A DNA stretch of 17,475 nucleotides from Candidatus Saccharimonadota bacterium (GTDB taxonomy: Bacteria; Patescibacteriota; Saccharimonadia; Saccharimonadales; Saccharimonadaceae): the NCBI GenBank assembly GCA_028289185.1, contig JAQGGV010000004.1, positions 1 through 17,475 of the forward strand. The letters run 5' to 3'. Of this stretch, positions 5,988 through 12,017 are shown piece by piece. Below the pieces are notes generated by a model. That model did no database searches. It worked only from the letters and a program-made list of their open reading frames with translations, and was not told where the DNA came from. The translations under genes were made by a program, and so were the position numbers. Within the stretch, counting starts at the first letter, position 1. Every line of letters starts with the position of its first letter.

Positions 5988-6400
5988 TAGGCTTTCTACA
6001 AAAACAAAAACGCCTAAACATTTAACAATTCGGACGCCATTTGGCAAAGCTCATCGATAGCGGCAAAACAAAAAAGTTACATCTTGTAACACCAAAATTG
6101 TTAGACCCCTAACACGCACCTTCCACCGTTGGCGCTATCGAAAAGCTTAGCCAGACACTAAGGCTTAAAGCGCCTAATAGAGTACCAATGGGTCTAGCGA
6201 AAACACTATTACAGACGTGTAGTAGGTTGAAAGCTAGACCTGTTGTGGAAAAATTAGATGGAAGATGCTCCCGCAAGGGAGCGGTCAGAAAGTCACGAGT
6301 GGCAAGCTGGTCATTGGAGCACGCGCCCTATATACTTTTATCGGCGGTTGTCGCAACCAGACCATTAAGGCTTGTCACTGTGGCCCAAGTTATTATGAGG
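5988..6400 (+). ncRNA. Candidate structured non-coding RNA, unassigned
   Basis: No protein frame is credible in this 560-bp intergenic stretch, yet it is rich in perfect or near-perfect helices. TAGGC (5988-5992) can pair with GCCTA (6012-6016). CGATAGCG (6055-6062) pairs with CGCTATCG (6133-6140) and encloses GTTACA/TGTAAC (6076-6090) and TGTTAG/CTAACA (6099-6114). AAGC-TTAG pairs with CTAA-GGCTT (6143-6166, one bulge). GGTCTAGC/GCTAGACC (6191-6240) encloses CTATTAC/GTAGTAG across a symmetric 7x7 A-rich internal loop. GCTCCC/GGGAGC (6267-6282) is capped by a GCAA tetraloop. GGTTG/CAACC (6346-6358) is a further hairpin. A-rich linkers such as CAAAACAAAAAA join the helices. It has its own promoter but no poly-T terminator. 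It could be a stand-alone RNA or a long leader/riboswitch of the next gene. I do not recognise a known class. The ends are approximate. Confidence 0.6.
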
Positions 6401-6414
6401 AATAAAATAGTTAC

Positions 6415-6801
6415 ATGTTAGCTCGTATACTCTCAATTGTAGGTCTCGTCTCTGCGGGACTTCTTTTGATTCTTGTGACAACAACGACCCCGGGTAGCGT
6501 AGGAGCCCTAGGAATCCTTGCGGTATTTCTGCTCACCTATATAACAATCCTGTGTTTATTGACGTTTTTGGTCTGGTTACTCGCCAAAGTTATCAATAAG
6601 CTCATGAAGGAACTCCATCTATCTCGCAAACAGTATACGTTCCCACTGAGGAAGTCTTACTATTATTCGACAGTCCTCGCCCTGGGACCGGTTATTATCA
6701 TTAGCCTGCAAGCCGTTGGAGGTGTTGGTATCTATGAGTTAAGCCTCGTTATCGCTCTTTTGGTACTCGGGTGTTTATATGTATCGCGGAGAGTTGCATA
6801 G
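6415..6801 (+). CDS. Small multi-span membrane protein, function unknown
   Basis: This 128-residue protein is almost wholly hydrophobic. It has about four membrane segments, near residues 5-22, 30-57, 84-104 and 107-124. A basic loop in the middle (residues about 62-82, KLMKELHLSRKQ) and a short RR tail suggest positive-inside loops on the cytoplasmic face. I do not recognise the family. A -10-like TAAAAT ends six bases before the ATG and the only Shine-Dalgarno-like GAGG is 14 or more bases away. The gene may therefore be read from a leaderless mRNA, or from the long transcript of the structured RNA. It precedes the proline-rich protein and the VirD4-like ATPase, which suggests an envelope-associated role in the same system. 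Confidence 0.75.
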   Translation: MLARILSIVGLVSAGLLLILVTTTTPGSVGALGILAVFLLTYITILCLLTFLVWLLAKVINKLMKELHLSRKQYTFPLRKSYYYSTVLALGPVIIISLQAVGGVGIYELSLVIALLVLGCLYVSRRVA

Positions 6802-6823
6802 CCGTTTTTTAGCAAGCTGCTTA

Positions 6824-6832
6824 TGCTATAAT
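6824..6832 (+). promoter_or_regulatory. Extended -10, leaderless start for the proline-rich gene
   Basis: TGCTATAAT (TATAAT at 6827-6832) ends seven bases before the ATG at 6840. Transcription at the usual distance would begin at or next to the A of the start codon. No Shine-Dalgarno sequence is present, so a leaderless mRNA is the simplest reading. Confidence 0.6.
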
Positions 6833-6839
6833 TACAGAT

Positions 6840-7250
6840 ATGAATCCGGAACTTCCGTCACCTCAGATACGACCTGAAAGTCAGCCTGTTGGTCCCGAGC
6901 AACGTCTAGAGCTTCCAGACCACGAAGCCGTTGGTGAACGGTCACACGAGCGCGAGCAGAATATCGGCCCGGGTGATCAGCAACCTGCTGCACCACCTCC
7001 GTTACCGGTACCGCTTCCACAATTGCATGTCCCTGTGCCGGTACCAGTAGCGCCCGTACAAGACGATGCAGCCGCTGGCCCTGTGCTTGCGAGTGACGAT
7101 GATTTGATTGAAAAAGAATGGGTTGATAAGGCAAAAAAGATTATCGCTACCACCCAAAATGACCCTTATCGTCGCGAAAAAGAGGTGACGAAGCTCCAAA
7201 TTGACTACTTGCGCAAAAGATACGGCAAAGAACTAGGTACCTCAAACTAA
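6840..7250 (+). CDS. Proline-rich protein next to VirD4-like ATPase
   Basis: This 136-residue soluble protein has two parts. Residues 1-80 are low in complexity and rich in proline, glutamate and valine, with a run such as PPPLPVPLPQLHVPVPVPVA that is probably extended and exposed. Residues about 86-132 are charged and helical (DDDLIEKEWVDKAKKI, then YRREKEVTKLQIDYLRKRYG) and look like a conserved binding module. I recall similar small proteins beside VirD4/TraG-like ATPases in Saccharibacteria and related groups, but I cannot confirm that here. The stop lies 22 bases before the ATPase start, so the two probably act together. It could be an adaptor or a tether. It starts at a leaderless-type promoter. 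Confidence 0.75.
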   Translation: MNPELPSPQIRPESQPVGPEQRLELPDHEAVGERSHEREQNIGPGDQQPAAPPPLPVPLPQLHVPVPVPVAPVQDDAAAGPVLASDDDLIEKEWVDKAKKIIATTQNDPYRREKEVTKLQIDYLRKRYGKELGTSN

Positions 7251-7266
7251 GCGCTTGCGCTAGAAT
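7250..7266 (+). promoter_or_regulatory. Palindrome and -10 box before the VirD4-like gene
   Basis: AGCGC-TT-GCGCT (7250-7261) is an inverted repeat starting on the last base of the previous stop codon. Its last base opens TAGAAT (7261-7266), a -10-like box that ends six bases before the ATG at 7273. No Shine-Dalgarno sequence is seen. The arrangement suggests a separate, possibly regulated, leaderless transcript for the ATPase gene. Confidence 0.4.
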
Positions 7267-7272
7267 ATAAGT

Positions 7273-10104
7273 ATGGCTGGTGTACTCATAGCAGGATTTG
7301 TGACTATATTTATAGGGTCTGCTTTGATAATTATTGTCTTTACGCAGTACAAGAAGACTTTGAGAGAAGCCAAGAACTACGAGCGCGGCCTGAAGATGGT
7401 GCCAATGTTCATCCACTTGCCACCTGCGAGTGAGGATACCGAGAAAGGTCAGCGTGACGAACGTGACCTGACCGAGGAAGTCCTATCTGAGGCACAGATT
7501 ATGTACAACATCATCGCCAGTACGGCGACGAAGGGGTTCAAGAACCGCATATATGGTCAGCGACACTTTTCGTTCGAGATTGTTGCGAAGGGTGGATTGG
7601 TTCATTACTACGCTGTTGTGCCAATGGTACTGATAGAAGTTATCAAGCAGGCGATTGCCGCAGCCTATCCCTCCGCTAGGCTAGAGGAAGTTACCGAGCA
7701 CAATATCTTTAGTGAAGCCGGCAAGATGAGCGGTGTTATTGGTGGTGAGTTCACGCTCAAGAAGAAATTTGTCTATCCGATCGCTACCTTCCAGGAAACC
7801 AAGCGTGACGCTGCGAGGGCACTCCTAAACGCATTGTCAGCTGCATCACGAGACGATGGCGTTGCAATTCAGTTCCTGGTTCGGCCAGCAGGTGAGGGCT
7901 GGGTACGAGCGTCCACAGACGCGGCCAAGAAAATCAAGGAAGATAAGCTAAAATCAAAAAGCCTGAGGATGACCGGTGCCGGAGGCCTAGCCGGTGCACT
8001 ATGGAAACCGCCAGAGACTCCGGATGAGCTTCATCAGCAGGAAAAGCAGCTGACATCAATCGAGGAAGAGACTATTAAGGCCATCGAGGACAAGACGCGT
8101 TATCCGGCCTACGAGGTGTTGATTCGGGTCGTTGTGTCATCTAATACGACCGAGCACTCTCAAGCGCTGCTCAAGAACATCGTTGCAGCTTTTTCACTGT
8201 TTGACTCACCAACGTATAACGGTTTCAAGTTTAGTCCCTCTCGGGACATTGAGGAGTTAGTGACATCATTTATATTCAGATTCTTCCCGCAAACAATTAA
8301 AGGCAACATCCTCAACAGCGTCGAGATGGCGACAATTTTCCACTTGCCAGATCAGAACAGTATCCCGACCTCCAAAGTAAAGCGCCAGATGTCCAAGCAA
8401 GTTGATGGTCCAACGGAGCTGATGGATGAAGGCCTGCTGATTGGTGTCAACGAATACAGAGGTATCAAGAAGGAAATTCGCCTGAGTGACAACGATCGAC
8501 GCCGACACACGTATATTATTGGTCAGACGGGTGTCGGTAAATCAGGTTTCCTCGAAAACCTGGCCTATCAGGATATGCATACTGGTCGGGGCTTTGCCTT
8601 TATTGACCCACACGGTGACTCGGCAGAGAAGCTGCTGGCAAACATACCCAAGGAACGCGTTGAGGATGTTATCTATTTCAACCCAGGGGACCTGGATAAT
8701 CCTATCGGATTGAATCTGTTCGAGTGGGAGACAGAGGACCAAAAGGACTTTCTGGTTCAGGAATCGATTGCGATGCTCTACAGCCTGTACGACCCTGGTC
8801 ACACGGGTATTGTGGGGCCCCGATTGGAGCACATCTTCCGTAACTGTGCACTGCTGTTGATGGCTGACCCAAACGGCGGCACGTTCATCGACATACCGAA
8901 ACTGCTTGTTGACGATGCCTTTATGAAGTCGAAATTGAAATATGTCACCGATCGCAATGTCTTGGACTTCTGGACCAAGGAATATCCGGCATCACAAAAG
9001 TCGAACGAATCAGGCGAGGTGACAAGTTGGGTTGTGAGTAAGTTTGGACCATTCCTATCCAATACGATGATGCGCAATATCATGGGTCAGACCAAGAGCG
9101 GCTTTAATATGCGTGACATCATGGACAACAAAAAAATCCTGCTCGTAAACCTATCAAAGGGTAAAATGGGTGAGTTGAACTCGAAACTCATCGGTATGAT
9201 CTTTGTCATGAAGTTCCAGGCAGCGGCGATGGCGCGCGCCGATATGCCAGAGGAAGAGCGCAAGGATTTCTGTCTGTTTGTTGATGAGTTTCAGAACTTT
9301 GCGACCGAGAGCTTTGAATCGATTTTGTCAGAGGCCAGGAAGTATCGCTTGAACTTGGTGCTGGGTAACCAGTTTATGACACAGTTAACAGATAAGATTC
9401 GCGAGGCTATCATCGGTAACGTTGGTACGGTCATCAGTGGTCGTATTGGTGTGACGGATGCCGAGCTAATGGTAAAGAAGTTTAGCCCCGTGTTTGACGC
9501 CGAAGACCTGACGAAACTACCGAACTATCAATCGATTGCATCCGTCATGATCAATGGTGTGCCCTCTGCACCGTTTAGCATGTCGCTGCTGGCGCCGATG
9601 GTCCAAAACAATACACAGCTTGGTGATGCTATGAAACGGCTGTCAGCGACGAAGTACGGCTTTAATAGGGCTAAGGTTGAAAAGGAGATCTTTACGCGAC
9701 TGGATCCACCAAAGCCTGCACCACCTGCGTTGCAACCAGGTATACCTAGTGGTCAGAGGCCGTTTGCAGGTCCGCCAGCAGCAAAGACTGGATCATTCCT
9801 GGATGACTGGCTATCCAAGAGGCAGAAGCTCGCGACGCAGAAACCAAGCGTTTCCGCCACTTCGGCGCCTCTTTCCCCGTCCTTTGCCGCTCCGACACCA
9901 ACGCATATAGGTACCAACGTCGCCTCATCCTCGCAAGCTATCGCAGGTCCTCCACAAACCTTTGCTACTACACCGCCTGCTGCAGCTCAACCTCAACCGG
10001 TTCAGCCAGCTGTTGTTATTGAGCCCGTACAAGCAAAACCCGAGCCAGAGCCTGTGAAAGTTGTCAGTGCTGATCCTAAAGAGGTCAGTGTTCGTTTGCG
10101 TTAG
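7273..10104 (+). CDS. Membrane-anchored VirD4/TraG-type ATPase (DNA-transfer coupling protein-like)
   Basis: This 943-residue protein has a single N-terminal membrane span (about 4-24) and a large cytoplasmic part. Residues about 70-400 form an alpha/beta region typical of the version found in CPR bacteria. The RecA-like motor follows, with Walker A GQTGVGKS (417-424), a FIDPHGDSAEKLL segment soon after, and Walker B FCLFVDEF (D671, E672). The LSEARKYRLNLVLGNQF stretch after it is typical of the TraG/VirD4 family. From about residue 811 to the end is a proline/alanine-rich, probably disordered tail. Relatives pump DNA or protein substrates into a type IV secretion channel. Whether this one serves secretion, DNA uptake or envelope assembly is open, as no VirB4 or other channel gene is in the window. 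Its stop overlaps by four bases with that of the convergent minus-strand gene. Confidence 0.9.
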   Translation: MAGVLIAGFVTIFIGSALIIIVFTQYKKTLREAKNYERGLKMVPMFIHLPPASEDTEKGQRDERDLTEEVLSEAQIMYNIIASTATKGFKNRIYGQRHFSFEIVAKGGLVHYYAVVPMVLIEVIKQAIAAAYPSARLEEVTEHNIFSEAGKMSGVIGGEFTLKKKFVYPIATFQETKRDAARALLNALSAASRDDGVAIQFLVRPAGEGWVRASTDAAKKIKEDKLKSKSLRMTGAGGLAGALWKPPETPDELHQQEKQLTSIEEETIKAIEDKTRYPAYEVLIRVVVSSNTTEHSQALLKNIVAAFSLFDSPTYNGFKFSPSRDIEELVTSFIFRFFPQTIKGNILNSVEMATIFHLPDQNSIPTSKVKRQMSKQVDGPTELMDEGLLIGVNEYRGIKKEIRLSDNDRRRHTYIIGQTGVGKSGFLENLAYQDMHTGRGFAFIDPHGDSAEKLLANIPKERVEDVIYFNPGDLDNPIGLNLFEWETEDQKDFLVQESIAMLYSLYDPGHTGIVGPRLEHIFRNCALLLMADPNGGTFIDIPKLLVDDAFMKSKLKYVTDRNVLDFWTKEYPASQKSNESGEVTSWVVSKFGPFLSNTMMRNIMGQTKSGFNMRDIMDNKKILLVNLSKGKMGELNSKLIGMIFVMKFQAAAMARADMPEEERKDFCLFVDEFQNFATESFESILSEARKYRLNLVLGNQFMTQLTDKIREAIIGNVGTVISGRIGVTDAELMVKKFSPVFDAEDLTKLPNYQSIASVMINGVPSAPFSMSLLAPMVQNNTQLGDAMKRLSATKYGFNRAKVEKEIFTRLDPPKPAPPALQPGIPSGQRPFAGPPAAKTGSFLDDWLSKRQKLATQKPSVSATSAPLSPSFAAPTPTHIGTNVASSSQAIAGPPQTFATTPPAAAQPQPVQPAVVIEPVQAKPEPEPVKVVSADPKEVSVRLR

Positions 10105-10682
10105 CGCTGCTTGTTGCTGTGACCACGGATCATGACAGAGAAGTAGTCGTATAGTACACCGACGACCCAGCCCATGATAAATGTAGCGATTGTTTCAAAT
10201 CCAGATAGTTGAAAACCGTAATACTTCGAAACGAAGTAGAGGATTGTTATTCCCAGGAATGCAGCGATGCTACCACTGAGCATAGCGTTAGGTCTGGCAA
10301 CGGTTGAACCAATGACGTCACTGGTCTTCTCGACAGTCTTGTTATGTAGGAATTTACTAAAGACTCGCTCGGATGGTTTCATCTCGGCATCAGCAAACTT
10401 CATCTGTGACTTGAAGCTTGATTCGAGCTGTCGCTTGTTGATAGGTCCACTACGACGCTCGGCAGGCGAGGCCTTTTCATTGTGCGGCTCGTCATTATCT
10501 TTGGCGAGTTCTTTTTAACGAGCGAGGATTTCGCGTTAAGAGTGCTTTTCTTTATGTCGTCGCTCTTCACGGTCCAGGGAGTTCTTGATGGCTTCGTGGC
10601 GTTCATGAGCAATCTCGCCGAACTGTTCGACGTCAGCAGTTTGTTCATTACGACTGCGTGAAGCTGTTTCTTTTTCCGCCAC
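10101..10682 (-). pseudogene. Two-span membrane protein gene broken by two in-frame TAA codons
   Basis: From GTG at 10682, with GAGGGT eight bases upstream and an extended -10 box before it, one frame codes for 193 residues. It contains TAA at codon 49 (10538-10536) and again at codon 56 (10517-10515). The same frame continues as coding-like sequence on both sides. The N-part is charged (QFGEIAHERHEAIKNSLDR, then EERRHKEKHS), REILAR lies between the stops, and KELAKDNDE follows. Then comes a C-part with two membrane spans (about 140-158 and 165-185) and a basic tail. Both stops are one change from GAA or CAA, which would suit the surrounding E/R/K-rich helix. The piece from ATG 10403 (100 residues, both spans) could still be made but has no ribosome site. 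It is either a recent pseudogene, readthrough, or two separate products. The family is unknown to me. Confidence 0.7.
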
Positions 10683-10703
10683 TTATGCTACCCTCATTTC
10701 TAC

Positions 10704-11870
10704 CTAGATTATACCAGTATTGAAGTTGTGACGTATGATACGGACCTCTTTTTTGAGCTGGCGAGTCCGAAGGGCGAAGAATACGACAATGACCAGAAGG
10801 GTCGACATAAATATGAGATTACCACCAATGCCAATGTTTGGCATTTGGTAAAACGCCGCCTCGACTCCCTTTATCGCAGGGCAATCAACCGGTACACTCA
10901 GCGCGTTGCCGAACGAAACGGTTAATTTACAGTCGAATGATTCTGGGTTACTTTGGCCAACACCTGTTGAAGGCAGCTCAGGCAGTACCTGGACCACAAA
11001 TGTTCGCTGTTGTGACTCGCCAGGCGCAAGTTGTACGTTTGGCCAGCTGAGTGTCGACGAAGTGTCGTCCAAGGTCCCGCCACCGGCATCAACAAGGTTT
11101 GCATACTCGAGGACATCGCCAATTCTCGTGCTAAAGTCATCTGTAACGGTGGTTACGTGGTTATTAGAAAGCTGGAGTGTGTAGCTAATTTTGTCAGAGG
11201 TTTCAACCTTTGACTTTTCTGCCGGCAAATTTTGCGTCAGATTCTCGGCACTGACAATCCTGGTTGCAGTGTTTGCATTGGCGCCAACGGGGCTGAAAGA
11301 GGTTGGTAGGCCATGTGTGGCCAAACTACCGTTTGACTGGATGATAGCGAACCAGCCGAGTGAGGCCGATTGGCCAACCCAACCCTTAAATGTCTGGTAT
11401 TGACCGCTAATCTCCGCCAGGGGGCTGAAGTAACGAATACCGGTACCACCGCTGCTGCGCTGGTACGACATGCTGATTTCGTGTTGTGATGCGCTCAGCT
11501 GGCCGTAGCGGCTCATGACGTAGGTGTTATCGACGGCACGGATTGTGCCGGTGTGGGCGGCAGCTATTTCGGCGCGACTAACCCCAACAGTAGTGTAGAT
11601 ATCCTTTATGTCATCCTCGTTATGGTCATAACGAGTGAGGAAATCGCTCAAATCACTGACGCCACCCCTGATAATATCTTGTTCACTTGATGCATTGACG
11701 GATTCTGGTGGTGAAAACAGCGCCAAACATTGCATGACCATAGCTAGTGCGACAAACAGTACGGTAACTCGTCGGGTCGCGTCTTCGCTTTTCAAACGCC
11801 TCGCATAAAAACCCACTTCGGTTATGAGAGCAGGAGAATATGGCAAATTTGATACAAGTTTGCGGAACAT
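10704..11870 (-). CDS. Surface protein with DUF11-like domain and C-terminal anchor
   Basis: This 388-residue protein has a cytoplasmic basic N-part (1-35) and a hydrophobic segment (about 36-52) followed by SVNA-SS, which may be a signal-peptidase site. It then has an exposed region (61-214), a DUF11-like beta domain (about 215-297) with ISYTLQLSNN and LSWPNVQLAPGESQQRTFVV, and a C-terminal hydrophobic span (about 351-367) with a basic RTRQLKKEVR tail. LPSTG at 299-303 matches a sortase motif but is far from the end. MPNIG (343-347), just before the final span, looks like a degenerate sorting signal. C313 and C330 may form a disulfide. It is probably displayed on the cell surface. The start at ATG 11870 is chosen because no other start codon fits before the hydrophobic segment; it has no Shine-Dalgarno sequence. 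The frame is open upstream but without coding character. Confidence 0.82.
   Translation of the reverse strand: MFRKLVSNLPYSPALITEVGFYARRLKSEDATRRVTVLFVALAMVMQCLALFSPPESVNASSEQDIIRGGVSDLSDFLTRYDHNEDDIKDIYTTVGVSRAEIAAAHTGTIRAVDNTYVMSRYGQLSASQHEISMSYQRSSGGTGIRYFSPLAEISGQYQTFKGWVGQSASLGWFAIIQSNGSLATHGLPTSFSPVGANANTATRIVSAENLTQNLPAEKSKVETSDKISYTLQLSNNHVTTVTDDFSTRIGDVLEYANLVDAGGGTLDDTSSTLSWPNVQLAPGESQQRTFVVQVLPELPSTGVGQSNPESFDCKLTVSFGNALSVPVDCPAIKGVEAAFYQMPNIGIGGNLIFMSTLLVIVVFFALRTRQLKKEVRIIRHNFNTGII
10708..10716 (-). promoter_or_regulatory. Extended -10 for the interrupted gene
   Basis: Minus-strand TGGTATAAT (TATAAT at 10713-10708) lies within the last codons of the upstream surface-protein gene. 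The predicted start near 10701 leaves about 19 bases of leader holding GAGGGT (10695-10690), well placed for the GTG at 10682. An intact promoter and ribosome site suggest the interrupted gene is still expressed. Confidence 0.55.
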
Positions 11871-11925
11871 CTTATCTGTTTTTGTTTGTTTTCTGTACCT
11901 CTTAGGTAATAGATTAGCATAAGAA

Positions 11926-11940
11926 TTGTGTTCAACACAA
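11926..11940. promoter_or_regulatory. 15-bp palindrome between gyrB and the surface-protein gene
   Basis: TTGTGTT-C-AACACAA is a perfect palindrome with 7-bp arms. It ends four bases before the gyrB -35 box and overlaps the region where a promoter for the divergent surface-protein gene should lie (weak TTGTGT, 18 bases, TGC-TAATCT on the minus strand). Its size and place fit a dimeric regulator binding site acting on one or both genes. I do not recognise the regulator. Confidence 0.5.
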
Positions 11941-11944
11941 TAGC

Positions 11945-11973
11945 TTGAGTGAGTAATAGCTTTGCGGTATAAT
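11945..11973 (+). promoter_or_regulatory. gyrB-gyrA promoter
   Basis: TTGAGT (11945-11950), exactly 17 bases, and TATAAT (11968-11973) form a near-consensus promoter. Transcription would begin near 11980, giving a leader of about 38 bases before the gyrB ATG. A GGAGG at 11974-11978 is too close to the -10 to be inside the transcript. Confidence 0.8.
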
Positions 11974-11986
11974 GGAGGAAATGTAA

Positions 11987-12004
11987 ATGGCTGAAAAGCC
12001 TTGA
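11987..12004 (+). other. Five-codon reading frame in the gyrB leader
   Basis: ATG at 11987 opens MAEKP and stops at TGA (12002-12004), 13 bases before the gyrB ATG. GGCT-GAAA-AGCC inside it forms a small hairpin with a GNRA-type loop. Another ATG at 11981 is followed directly by TAA. If the mRNA starts near 11980, ribosomes could meet this frame first. It may be a leader peptide or chance. Confidence 0.25.
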
Positions 12005-12017
12005 AGACGAGGGGATA

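Noticed and set aside
6188..6421. 77-residue open frame on the plus strand
   Set aside because: It has no ribosome site and an unusual composition, and it coincides with strong RNA helices. It overlaps the start of the membrane-protein gene.
10400..10648. 82-residue minus-strand frame MNKLLTSNSSARL...
   Set aside because: It is shifted relative to the frame that continues into the membrane spans, is serine/lysine-rich without domain features, and has no start signal. It is a shadow of the interrupted gene.
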